A stretch of DNA of 64,000 bases. Source: Eretmocerus hayati (Eukaryota > Arthropoda > Insecta > Hymenoptera > Aphelinidae). The notes below the pieces were generated by a model, which searched no databases, was not told where the DNA came from, and was given only the letters and a program-made list of their open reading frames with translations. Positions 11,601 to 22,500 of the stretch are shown piece after piece. Position numbers and translations under genes: made by a program. The stretch lies in the NCBI GenBank assembly GCA_029851415.1, contig CM056741.1, forward strand, positions 162,055,685-162,119,684, in the 5' to 3' direction. The first letter of the stretch is position 1. Each line of letters starts with the position of its first letter.

Positions 11601-14600
11601 ATGGATAACTAAAATGAGTTACTCAGCTGGCTGTCGACGCTAGTCGGCGCGGCGGTGGTGTCGACCAGTGTCAGATGCTGAGCTCGTTGCAGCATGAAAT
11701 GTACAAGAGCTGGTCGATTCAATCTAATTGTTGATTGAAATTCGGTTAGTTCAGTGCAGTTCAGTGATTGTTGGATTAGCGACGAACTTGGTAGATCTAA
11801 CATGTAACCTTGTATCACCGCTCCGAGGTTATCAAATTGTTAGAGCATCCCGTTGTGAAGGCCTCGCTTTGCTATCGATTCATTTTTGCCAACAAGTGAA
11901 ATTTTCTATTGTAATATTGATGAATCAGCTGTGTGTGATAAAAGTGCTCCCCGGCTTCATCTGAAGCACTCAGTTCGAAATAATTTATATCACAGAAAAC
12001 CATACAGCGCTGTCATATGATCACAAAAAGTGTTGAACTTGTCGCAGCTGGCTATTCGACAATTCAGAGTTTATCAGCTTATAGGTGAATCAAAGGCAGG
12101 ATCATAATAGAATTAGTTTTGTCAATATCCCGATTATCGTATTTACTAATATTCTGATTATTTGCATTCCACTTAATTAGAGCAGTTTGATAATATTGTG
12201 AGCTATTCATAGTATTGACCCCTTAGAAGGATTATTGACTGAATCTTTCGTTGACTCATTTGAGCAAATGAGCCAACGCAAATGATAGCTCTGCCTTTCT
12301 CTCTTTGAACAATCAGAGGCACAATGAAGAATCATATTATTCAAATAACTAATACGAGGGAGAGAATCCTTATCTTGATTGAGTTCTCTGCCTCTTCTTG
12401 GTTATATACATTTTCCTCCAAGCGAAAACATGCCAACCGATCATACTCAAAGTTGAAAAACGCTTAGAACTGTTTAATCAAATTTCAAGATCTGCAAAGG
12501 GCAAGCTTATTTCATAGAGTCTTTTTTTGTGCAGAGGTAAAGAATTTTCATGAGATGCCATTCAGTGAACCAATGAGCGGAGGGAGATTACACACAGCAG
12601 AAAAATTGATCAGGAAAGGAGAGGTTACTTGACATTCATGCGCTTGAGTGTCAGCACTTGATATTGATCTTTATATGAGCAATTCACATGTCATCTTCTA
12701 CATCTGAACATTAATTTTCATCTCTTGAGTATGAGATACTGTTAATCAAATTTTGACAATTGATAAGAAAAAGATATGTAATGAGTTCCAAAAACAGGGC
12801 TGTCAATGTCAATGATTTACATTTATTAGAATTCTCTTTGATCAAATATATGGGAATTCTGTGGACGTTTGTTAAGTAGATTTCAGAATATTAGTGATAC
12901 GGAAAGGAGGAACAATTCGTAACTTGGGTTGGGGAAACTACCCCTGGTCGTTTTTACAAAAAAATCTTGTTTTAAATTTCAAAAATTACCATGCAGCGTT
13001 CTCTTGAATTATTCCAAAAGTCCACTAATCATTCTAATCATTGGAATCCAACAGTAGAACTCACCAGCAAAAACATCGTGACACCCTAATGTACGTTTCC
13101 ATGACATCGTAATTCTCCCGTAAGGTTACGATCGTATTACGACCATACATCGTAAATTATGGTCGTTTTACGATCATAACTCTGGATAACTTTCTCACAG
13201 GGCCATCCTCAACCTCATTCACACCCCGTCCCCATTTCCAACCATCCATCCAGCCATTCATCAATCCACGCACCCACCTACCATCACCCTCATACGGCCA
13301 CGTTGATGACCAAACTACGCCAATGTAGACCGAATTAAACCGAACTAGACCAACTCCTCCATCCCTATTCCCAAGTTACACCTGACTAGGCCATACTAGG
13401 CCGAGTTATCCCCACTTAGACCGAACTAGATCGAACTAGACCGAATTAGATTGTTTATGCCTGAGCTACACCTAATTACACATCACCTGACCGAGTTGGA
13501 CCGGATTAACTCAAACTGGATCGAGTATCACCGAGCTGAACCGAACTATGCTGAATTAGACCGAGCTAAACCGAATTGAATCAAGTTGGACCGAGCTAGT
13601 CTGACTTACACCAATATAGACAAAACCAGACCGATCTAAACCGAATTACACGGTCTTGAACCGAGCTAGACTGAACTAGACCGAATATTAGTATGGTACT
13701 TCTCATACCCATCTCTAGGTCGAGTCAGATGGAATTGGACCAAACTAGATCTAATTATATCGAAATAGACCAAGCTAGTCAAAACTAAACTGAATTAGAC
13801 CGAACTAGACCGAAGTAGACCGGAAAAGACAGAATTATCACGAGCTAGACCGGATCAGACCGAATAAACTGAAATAGATTGAGCCCATGAGCGCCAGGTG
13901 GGTCCTATAGGACCCATTAAGAATATGTTGAATCTCATACATCCATGTGAATATGCCATGACCCTTAATATTCCATCATTCTATTTTAGGACATACCTAA
14001 CTATTTCGTATGATAGTTGAGGTTCATTGATAGTCTTCGAGTTCCCAGACTAATTTGAAAAGCCATCAATCATTAGGTCAATTTTTCCTATTTTCGAAAA
14101 CGACTCGTCACTGCACAAAGACTATTCTACGTTTCCTGAGTTTTTGATCGGATTTGATTCAACAGATCTCTTCAGTGATTTGGATGAGACAATTTTGAAC
14201 AAGAGTACACCCCCAGAACATTCATAAATAACCAAAATTGTAGGAGATCTCACTATGATGCTCTAGATTACCGGTGTAATAAATGACGTTCTTGAATGTT
14301 TTATGATATTCTACGTACTCTGCGCATAATGAGAACCTCCAAGTGGATGAATCAAGTCAAAAAACAAAATATTCACCGCTTTTTGGGTGGTTTGGGTTAT
14401 TATGGGCTAATTAGACCGAGTGAGACCGACTAAAAACGAACTGGATCGAACTAGACCTCCTCAGACCACATTCATTCGAGCTACACTGAATTTACCCTGA
14501 GTACGCAGGACTAGACCGAACTAGACCAAATTAGAACGACTGAATTAGACCCTATTACAGCGATATACGAGACAATTGGCACAATGGATCAGCTGATTGT

Positions 14601-17600
14601 CTCTATAGACCAACTAATGGGTTGATTGATATCTAATCACCAATCACCAATGCGCATTCGACAGTCCAAAGTTAACAGTTTGAAGTCAACAGTCCAAAGT
14701 AAACAATCCAACATCAACAGTCCAAAGCCAACGGTCCAAGATCAACAGTCCAAAGTCAACAGTCCAACGTCGATAGCTCAAAGTCAACAATCCAACGTCA
14801 ACAGTCCAAAGTCAAGAGTCCAGAGTCAAAGGTCCAATGTCAACGGTCCAAAGTCAACGGTCTAAAGTCAACAGTCCAAATCTAACAAGCAACACTCTTG
14901 AGTCATTAGTTTTGAGACAATATTCTACAGTCAACAATCAACAGACATCAGTACAAAATCGACCGTCAATTAAGAGGATACCGGATACCGACATTGTCGA
15001 GTTTTCGGATTTCCCGATGAATTTTCGAGATATCGGGATTCTACTAAGTAACGCCGATTCTGTATGGCTCATAGAATCGGCGTTACTTGTTAGATTTTTG
15101 ATATCTCAAAAATTCATCGAGAAATCCGAAAACTCGACCATGTCGGTAACTGTACAATATTGATAGGACTCCGACATCCCCTTAACACTGTCACCGCCAC
15201 CGCCACCACCATCACCACCACCACCACCACCACCACCACCACCACCACCACCACCACGCCAACCTACCCATCCACCCGAACACCTACCCTGCCACCCGAC
15301 CATACACTCACCCACCACCCCACCCACCCATGACCCACCCATTACACTTCAACCCTTCTACATAAGCAACCCGATACGCGGGATGCTGACGGAAAAATTT
15401 TGGCTGGGCTTTTAATTATTTGAATTAGTGGAAACGTTCTCGAGTTCTAGAGAAAGAATTGCGAATTAGAAATAATGAAAAATCGAAATTCAAGTTAAAA
15501 ATATCCCTACAGTCATAATGAATCGGATATGGCTCAAAATACGCTGCTAAATGAGATTAGCAGAATGCTTCCTCTTAGCGAAATAGTTTAAGAGGTTCAC
15601 TGAAACTAATGAGAAATTTGCAAAACTGATCAAATTCCAAAATGATGATTGGGATTCCTACGGAATAGTTTTATTTTTTAATCTAATTTAATTGCATTTC
15701 ATATCACACTCACAATCCAATGATTGGATCCAACCAATCGATGTAGAATGAGGGAAAAGTATCTCTCTAGTCCATTAAAAGGTGGATAGATTAGTTGTAG
15801 AGGGAGATATGAGGATAAAATGAATTTTAGCTGCAATTTTCCTCTAATATTTTGGGTTATTATTACGAGATTCACTTTTAGGGGAATTAAGATGACCTAA
15901 ACTGGGGTTTTTCATGGAAGATATGTAGTCTGGTTGAGGGAAAATTTTGATACAGTTGGTGAGAAGATCATAAAAATGGAGTTTTTAAAAAAAAATTTGG
16001 ATTTTTCGGGAATAAATTGGATTTTGAATGTATTTAAAAGGATTTTGAAAAATTCGGTATCAACTAATCGATTTAGAACGATTAAATAGTATAAACTTAG
16101 TTGAGTAAAATTTGTATATATTAGTTTAGGGGGTGGGTAATAGCGGAAAATGAATTTTAGATGCGATTTCCTTCTGATATTTTGAGTTATTATAAGGAGA
16201 TTGCCTTTTAGGGGAATTCAGATGACCTAAACTAGGGTTTTCCATGGAATATATGTAGTATGGTTGAGGGCAAATTTTAATATAGTTGGTGTAAGGATTA
16301 TAAAAATGGAGTATTCTGAAAAAATTTGGATTTTTCGGGAGTAAAACGGATTTTGAATGTATCAAGACGGATTTTGAGAAAATTCGGTATCAACCAATCG
16401 ATTTAGAGCGATGAAAAAGTATCAACTTAGTTGAGTAAAATTTGAATAAAATAATTTAGAGGAGAGATATGAGGAAAGTATGAATATTGAAAGAAATATT
16501 TTTGTATATTTTGAGATATTTTTTTGAGGAAAATAGTTATCGGGATTTGGGCTACCTAAAATGAGGTTTTTTTAGCAAAACGTGTAATTTGGTTGAAACA
16601 GAATTTCGATAGAATAGGTCTAAACATGCTCAAATTGCTGTTTTTTCGGAAATTTTGGTTTTTTTATAAAAATTCACGTTGATGGAGTTTGAATGGAATT
16701 TCGGTATTAACCAAAAGATAGATTGGGCCAAAAAAACCATAGCCTAGGTAATCAAAATTGGGGTAAGGTAAAGTTAGAAAGAGATATTTTAGTATGAAAG
16801 TACACAATTTCAGCGATTTTACCTCAAAAAACGTTTAAATCAGATCCGATTTGGAGAGGAGACCAGACAAATCACTGGTCTCATCTCTGAGTGATTCTCT
16901 ACAACTTGTAGAAAAGCAAAAATCGATAAAGTGGAGTGTAGAAGAGAAAGCGTGGCGCAAAAAAAAAAAACAACACACATACACACACACACAGACACAG
17001 ACAAAGGGCCGGAGAGATGAGTCACTGGGGGGTTTTTGAGGGTTATAAGGGGAAAAGTGTTACTTACAATCGTTAGATTTTGGCGAGAGGAATAAGATGG
17101 TTAAAGCACTTTTTTGATAAGATGGATTGTGTTGAAGAAAATATTGGGTTGAATGGGAGTATTTTGAAAAAATTTGGATTTTTCGGGAATAAATGGGATT
17201 TTGAATGTATTAAAACGGATTTTGAGAAAATTCGGTATCAACCAATCGATTTACAACGATGAAAAAGTATCAACTTAGTTGAGTGAAATTTGAATAAAGT
17301 AGTTTAGAGGAGAGATATGAGGAAAGTATGAATATTGAAAGGAATATTTTTGTATATTTTGAGATATTTTTTTGAGGAAAATAGTTATGGGGATTTGGGC
17401 TACCTAAAGTGAGGTTTTTTTAGCAAAACGAGTAATTTGGTTAAAACAGAATTTTGATAGAATAGGTCTAAACATGCTCAAATTGCTGTTTTTGTTGGAA
17501 ATTTTGGTTTTTTTATAAAAATTCACGTTGATGGAGCTTGAATGGAATTTCGGTATTAACCAAAAGATAGATTGAGCCAAAAAAACCGTAGCCTAGGTAA

Positions 17601-19303
17601 TCAAAATTGGGGTAAGGTAAAGTTAGAAAGAGATATTTTAGTATGAAAGTACACAATTTCAGCGATTTTACCTCAAAAAACGTTTAAATTAAATTCGATT
17701 TGGAGAGGAGACCAGGCAAATCACTGGTCTCATCTCTGAGACATTCTCTACAACTTGTAGAAAAGCAAAAATCGATAGAGTGGAGTGTAGAAGAGAAAGC
17801 GTGGCGCAAAAAAAAAACAACACACATACACTCACACACACACAGACACAGACAAAGGGCCGGAGAGATGAGTCACTGGGGGGTTTTTGAGGATTCTAAG
17901 GGGAAAAGTGTTACTTACAATCGTTAGATTTTGGCGAGAGGAATAAGATGGTTAAAGCACTTTTTTGATAAGATGAATTATGTTGAAGAAAATATTGGGT
18001 TGAATGGAAAAATTGATCAAAAATTTGCTGTGTCGAAAACAAAGCTTTCTCTTTAGAGAAAGCAAAAGACTGGGCTCATTGCACAAGGGCGTTGACCAAT
18101 GTCTCAAAATTTCAAAGAGATCGATGGAAGTTTTAACGAGTTTTTGAATGACATGAAAAGGAAAATGAAAAACTTTTTGTGAGGGAAATGGAAGTGACAA
18201 TCAAAATTCTGTAATTAACCAATCTGTTTAGTATGATCGAGAAAAGATATTTGACGATTTATATTGAGAGTCTTGCATGCCAGAACGTTTGGACCAACAT
18301 GGTCTGAAAATGGGTTTGAATTTTAGGTAATCAATTTGACGTGAGAGAGAAAGTATTGAGAGTAAGAAGCTGTCAACGGACTGGGCTCATAATTGATCAA
18401 TTTGAAACAAACCCTCAAAGTTTTTTTTCTTCTTTTTGATTTTCCCGATATTTCAGCCTGATAACTTCCTATCAAAAATGTTTATGTTATATTTGAGCTC
18501 TCAAAAGTGGCTCAAAAATTTGACAGTAATCTGAATGTGGAGGTTTTCTGATATATTCAACGATTTTTAGACACTCCTAATCTAGTGCGTTCGGCGGCTC
18601 CATGTGTTTATACATCGCCGATGTTTAAGACAGATTTTCTTACAGTTTAGTTAATTTACTGGAGGAATCGTCCTGTATTCTCCTAATCATCGTGCAAATA
18701 ACTTGTATTATGATGATATCCGCGCTAATGTACGTTGTGAGTAATTATTGTACAATGAGTGGGCTCGAATGTATTTGAACTCGGACAGACTGTGATCTTT
18801 GCTTCTCTCTAATCACAGGTGGTCCATATCAAGTTGCCATTCTTCTCAGTAATCGTCTTCATCCTTGCGACGTTGGGTTGTAACGGTTTCTTACTCCTAC
18901 AAAACTGGTTTGGCCAAAGAATTATCAACCTAACTGAAGAACTACAAGCTGTTGTGTGAGAATACATCCGATTCTTATTATTGAAATCGATGTCACGATG
19001 ATAACCAAGTTCTCAGTACACTGTCTGCTCGGATTTCAGAAACTCCATCAACTGGTGTTCTCTGAATGCTCGAGAGCGCAAAGAGTTGCTTCTAATATTA
19101 CTCCAAGTCCAACGCCCTTGCTACTTAACCTCTGGAAAAATATCAGTACTCTGCTTGGAAACATATTCTGAGGTATGTGATGAAAAATAGAAGGACTTTG
19201 ATGGGTCATTAATCTCGTATGTCTAATACAATTTCAGTTGATGAAAGTATGCTCAAGTTATTTCACCGCTCTTGTAACTCTTACGGAAGTAGAGAATGAG
19301 TGA
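2653..19303 (+). CDS. Odorant receptor, 7tm_6 family, nine exons, 396 aa
   Basis: Insect odorant receptor: a seven-helix subunit that forms odorant-gated cation channels with Orco in olfactory neuron dendrites. Exons are 2653-2796, 4264-4383, 5279-5396, 9893-10157, 10293-10409, 18646-18736, 18819-18955, 19040-19172 and 19238-19303. Every intron is GT-AG, all phases agree, and the sum is 1191 bases (396 codons plus stop), the usual length for the family. Exon 1 has the N-terminal GLWP motif. Exon 3 has the conserved KDERKIFDDATKFGHLL block before helix 3. Exon 5 starts YRLEHL. Exon 7 has GQRIINLTEELQ. Exon 8 has WCSLNARERKELLL and CYLTSGKISVLCLETY, and exon 9 has SSYFTAL, the helix-7 signature region. 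I see no stop or frameshift, so the gene looks intact. Introns 3 and 5 are 4.5 and 8.2 kb and full of repeats. The short exons 2 and 6 are the least certain. Confidence 0.88.
3221..3930. repeat. Degenerate repeat with direct copies of CACGGACCTG
   Basis: The word GCGGCACGGACCTG(A/G)CATTTTG occurs near 3221 and 3764, and a shortened form (CACACGGACCTGACA) lies near 3376. All are in the same orientation, inside intron 1 of the receptor. A related AAGGGTCGC / AAGGGTTACC stretch follows the second and last copies. No clear termini or coding frame are visible. It may be a decayed transposon. Confidence 0.4.
5779..6187. mobile_element. Nested MITE with CACTGAGAA termini
   Basis: Short inverted termini CACTGAGAA(A/T)AAA bound 409 bases lying inside the larger element at 5582-6859. 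The interior repeats CGTATTG / CAATAC and GTCGTACGACC words. No coding frame. No target duplication longer than two or three bases is clear. Confidence 0.55.
6295..6372 (-). repeat. tRNA-like A/B-box pair, possible SINE head
   Basis: On the minus strand an A-box-like CAGCCCAGTGG is followed at tRNA spacing by GAATTCGATTCCCCGC, which is B-box-like. The 3' half could pair as a T arm, but the 5' side (a CAG repeat) cannot form the acceptor stem. It is best read as tRNA-derived debris rather than a tRNA gene. Confidence 0.25.
7641..8245 (+). repeat. Diverged direct duplication, about 370-base period
   Basis: 7641-7880 and about 8011-8245 align in the same orientation: both begin TATCAACCA, share CAGGAAGTACAA-like, TTTCGTAAAA and GGATACT/GAATACT blocks, and end with AAGTTTCA. 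The divergence is high, so the duplication is old. It lies in intron 3 of the odorant receptor. Reading frames over it are not conserved between the copies. Confidence 0.55.
8487..9004. mobile_element. TTAA-flanked MITE
   Basis: The termini GGAAGTACCGCACC and GGTGCGGTACTTCC are perfect complements and each is bounded by TTAA (8483-8486 and 9005-9008). TTAA duplication is typical of piggyBac and Kolobok elements. The 518-base interior has no transposase frame, so it is non-autonomous. It lies in intron 3 of the odorant receptor. Confidence 0.8.
9358..9590. mobile_element. GC-rich foldback element
   Basis: The left arm (AGTACACTT, TGGTTTC, ATTTCGGGGCA, ATCCCGC, GAAAACG, GAGCATGC) is mirrored by the right arm (GCATGCTC, CGTTTTC, GCGGGAT, TCGGGGCAGAAACCACA, AAGTGTACT). 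The composition is much richer in G and C than the surrounding intron, as is 9111-9350 just before it. This suggests a separate origin for the whole 9.1-9.6 kb insert. Confidence 0.6.
10985..11307. mobile_element. Foldback MITE of the CAAGGGGAGG family, oldest copy
   Basis: The arms (CAAGGAGAGTCC to the ATGCATTACA stretch) are inverted copies with many mismatches. The right end, AACCCCTTGGACTCTCCCTG, resembles the right ends of the elements at 31847-32180 and 42773-43090, as does the inner CAGAGTTT / GATCCAG-like segment. It lies in intron 5 of the odorant receptor. No coding frame. Confidence 0.6.
13300..14570. repeat. Degenerate array of an about 10-base unit (GACCGAACTA)
   Basis: Words such as GACCGAACTA, GACCGAATTA and GACCGAGCTA recur dozens of times in two blocks, about 13310-13880 and 14395-14570, separated by unrelated sequence. 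It is a degenerate short-period tandem repeat in intron 5 of the odorant receptor. Confidence 0.75.
14655..14885 (+). repeat. Tandem array of CAGTCCAAAGTCAA (13-14-base unit)
   Basis: About 16 imperfect copies of (C)AGTCCAAAGTCAA run head to tail. The unit yields a long open frame of repeated S, K, V, N and Q, which is an artefact of the repeat and not a gene. It is a minisatellite in intron 5, beside the GACCGAACTA array. Confidence 0.8.
14988..15146. mobile_element. TA-flanked palindromic MITE, 159 bp
   Basis: Two arms of about 70-75 bases are nearly perfect complements: CCGACATTGTCGAGTTTTCG at the left and its mirror at the right, meeting at AGAATCGGCGTTACTTG. TA stands at each outer end (14986-14987 and 15147-15148). 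A transcript would fold into one long hairpin. The TA flanks suggest a Tc1/mariner-type origin. Confidence 0.75.
15196..15256 (+). repeat. (CCA)n microsatellite
   Basis: An almost uninterrupted run of CAC/ACC triplets, giving poly-Gly on the minus strand. It lies in intron 5. Confidence 0.95.
15800..18250 (+). repeat. Satellite-like block with 849-base tandem duplication
   Basis: The stretch from about 16309 to 17157 is repeated almost exactly at 17158-18006, an offset of 848-849 bases. Upstream, about 15810-16130 and 16130-16450 are more diverged, shorter units (about 320 bases) sharing GGATTTTTCGGGA, CGGTATCAAC and TCAACTTAGTTGAG with the 849-base units. Each large unit ends in an A-run, ACACACAC and GGGCCGGAGAGATGAGTCAC. 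This is a small higher-order array inside intron 5 of the odorant receptor. A related dispersed copy lies near 40230-40500. Confidence 0.8.
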
Positions 19304-19859
19304 GCTGGTGGAGTCGTCTGACATTCCATCGTTGTAGAAGATGCTGAGTATACTCCATTTGAGAAAAAGTTGTCAATCTCTGGTGCAACACCATCTGTTC
19401 CTTTCATATTTGCGCTGTATTTGTATCCGAGAGTTCAGTTCATTTTTGATTTATGATTAATTTTTCGAGATCGGAAAAACTCTAATTCAGAGGCGGATCT
19501 AAGCGTCGTATACAGCTGCAGAGGGCTGAGGTCACCAAATACACGGCGCAATCTCGGGGCAAGACATCAAATTTGATGAACCATTTGTATCGTAAATCAT
19601 TGGAAGCACACTTCATCAACAATTTCTCCAAGTGCTAAACTTTTCTGCAAAGAAAACATCACATTGAACAAATATCAGAGTGATAAGTCCGAGACAAGTG
19701 TGGCCTTAGTCAATCGTGGAGTCGAGTTGCGCCATACATCCTTTGGGTCATTATGCACGTCTTGCTGAATCACCTATTTCTCTGAGATTTATAGTTACAG
19801 GATATTCAGGTTTTCAAGAGTTGAATAAGATAGGCTTGATGTGTTTCTTGCGAAAAACC

Positions 19860-19980
19860 GATTATGCACCCGGTCTGATCCCCACAGGGAAACTGCAGAA
19901 CATCCCTGTGGGTTCTTTCGGGGGAGATAGACCCGGCAGAATCCCTGTGGGACACCCACGGGGATTCCCCGCGTTGATTC
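19860..19980. repeat. Cluster of CCCTGTGGG / CCCACAGGG words
   Basis: CCCTGTGGG or its complement occurs three times within about 85 bases, with a fourth near match (CCCACGGGG). The block is GC-rich and could form several alternative hairpins. It lies just left of the large palindrome. No function assigned. Confidence 0.5.
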
Positions 19981-20011
19981 GCTCATTAAGCGGTGACAAT
20001 TGGACTTACCA

Positions 20012-22172
20012 GGAGGGCTATTCAACACATCTTACTCTTCCTACGTACGCACGTACGTACGTTTCCTACGTTACCTACGGAAAAAAGAATAAACAAACTT
20101 AACCCCAGAATTCGTCTGCTCAAAACTTTCCGGTCAGCTTTTGCTTAATTTATGTATCAAATTGAGCAAAAATTCGATAACTGAGGTGAAGCCTGGAATT
20201 GATTAGACTGGCTTAATTAGCGGGATCTATTTCTTTTTGGAGGTGTTTTCAAAATCAAATGTAAAATGTGACACATGTGACCTCGTTGCTTGATGCTACA
20301 TGGTGAACGGCCGATACGAGAAAAGTGCAGTTTGTGATGCAGTTTTCATGGTCATTTACGTATTTTAGGATGCTGCTGCTGCATTGATCACTTTCTTCAT
20401 GGGAGTGAGGAATACCGCTCACTTCCCCCAAAAAAGTGATGCATTGCCAGTTTTGTGCTTGGAGGTTGGACAGCAGTGTATGTCATGGTGGAAAGTAGAT
20501 GAGTACGTATTCGGTGCTTGTATTGAAGTTTAAAATTCAATGCAGTTTTTAATATAGCGCCATTTACTTGTTGTAAAAGTTGTGCACCTAAACCTTTGGT
20601 CAGTGATTAAGTTCATTTGTGGAGTAATGGAAAACGCCATCACTATCTTTTTTGATGTTGTAAAAGTGATGAGATGTGAGCAGGGCAGATTCAGTTTTGC
20701 ACATGAAATCCATCACCTCACCTCAAAGTATATTCGTGGCTGTTGGTGGCAACGAAAGATAAACCCAACAGCCGCTAGACGAGAAGGCCTCAAGCAGTTG
20801 TGAGATGCTCCCTCACAAAGATACATTAAAGAACTTCATCCTACAACACAACTGTATGAAAACAGTTTTTCCAGTGACTGGTAGATATATCTTTGATTGA
20901 CACCAATACTCTGAGATGAGGCGAGAGGAATCCATGTTGAAAATCAAATCTGCCTTGCTCATATCTCATTACTTCTTGAGCATCAAAAAAGATGGCCCTC
21001 AAGTGATGGTGCTTTTCATCACTCCTCAAATGATCTGAATCACCGGCCAACGATTGAGATGCACTATCTTCTTAACAAGTAGTTGAAACTATTACAAATT
21101 GCATTGAATTTTGAACTTGGATACAGACATTGTTTGAAAACAAACCATCTTGAAACTTGGCATTCTTTGCCTGAAGGTTGGACAACGACAATGAGCTCCA
21201 TGATAGTTTGTTTTCAAACAATGTCTGTATCCAAGTTCAAAATTCAATGGATTCTTCTCGCCTCATCTCAGAGTATTGGTGTCAATCAAAGATATATCTA
21301 CCAGTCACTGGAAAAACTGTTTTCATACAGTTGTGTTGTAGGATGAAGTTCTTTAATGTATCTTTGTGAGGGAGCATCTCACAACTGCTTGAGGCCTTCT
21401 CGTCTAGCGGCTGTTGGGTTTATCTTTCGTTGCCACCAACAGCCACGAATATACTTTGAGGTGAGGTGATGGATTTCATGTGCAAAACTGAATCTGCCCT
21501 GCTCACATCTCATCACTTTTACAACATCAAAAAAGATAGTGATGGCGTTTTCCATTACTCCACAAATGAACTTAATTACTGACCAAAGGTTTAGGTGCAC
21601 AACTTTTACAACAAGTAAATGGCGCTATATTAAAAACTGCATTCAATTTTAAACTTCAATACAAGCACCGAATACGTACACATCTACTTTCCACCATGAC
21701 ATACACTGCTGTCCAACCTCCAAGCACAAAACTGGCAATGCATCACTTTTTTGGGGGAAGTGAAGGGTATTCCTCACTCCCGCCATAAAAGTGATCAATA
21801 CAGCAGCAGCATCCTGAAATACATAAATGACCATCAAAACTGCATCACAAACTGCACTTTTCTCGTATCAGCCGTTCACCATGTAGCATCAAGCAACGAG
21901 GTCACATGTGTCACATTTTACATTTGATTTTGAAAACACACCTCCAAAAGGAAATAGATCCCGCTAATTAAGCCAGTCTAATCAATTCCAGGCTTTACCT
22001 CAGTTATCGAATTTTTGCTCAATTTGATAGATAAATTGAGCAAAAGCTGACCGGAAAGTTTTGAGCAAACGAATTCTGGGGTTAAGTTTGTTTATTTTTT
22101 TTCCGTAGGTAACGTAGGGAACGTACCTACGTGCGTACGTAGGAAGAGTAAGATGTGTTGAATAGCCCTCCA
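20012..22172. repeat. Giant near-perfect palindrome, arms about 1 kb
   Basis: The left arm (20012 to about 21151) and right arm (about 21204 to 22172) are inverted copies, from GGAGGGCTATTCAACACATC at the outer edge to GTTTGAAAACAAAC near the centre, with a loop of about 50 bases. Mismatches are few. The right arm lacks about 170 bases present in the left arm (about 20937-21104). The left arm also has an internal inverted pair: 20582-20720 resembles the complement of 20930-21065. The same 73-codon open frame reads outward on each strand (20582-20803 plus, 21379-21600 minus), which follows from the symmetry. I do not recognise a transposase. It could be a foldback transposon or a recent inverted duplication. 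Confidence 0.9.
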
Positions 22173-22500
22173 GGAGAGCGTTTCAGATACGGGTCACGGA
22201 TTTGACTGAAGTTTTGGTAAGATATCATTTGGAACGTGCAATAGAATATGAGCACGACGCAGTAACTTACTTCGAGTTTATAGCAAAGAACCTCCAAGTC
22301 GGGATTGATGGTCAAATGAGCTTCCCAGTGCATAGGTGTGTGCTAAAGGTACGAGGGAGTCTATTTGACCATCTGCGCCGACCGTGGACGTTTTTTTGCT
22401 ATAGCCTCATTGCTATAATGTACAGTACATAGTGCTATACATATTAGTATTTCTACCCGAATGCTATGTGTATTGATTTCTGACTACAAGTTGAATCGTA

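Noticed and set aside
14626..15163. Long open frames rich in Ser, Lys, Val, Asn and Gln
   Set aside because: They are translations of the CAGTCCAAAGTCAA minisatellite and the adjoining palindrome, inside an intron.
20582..21600. Identical 73-codon frames on opposite strands
   Set aside because: They are the two arms of one palindrome; no start context, splice signals or recognised domain.
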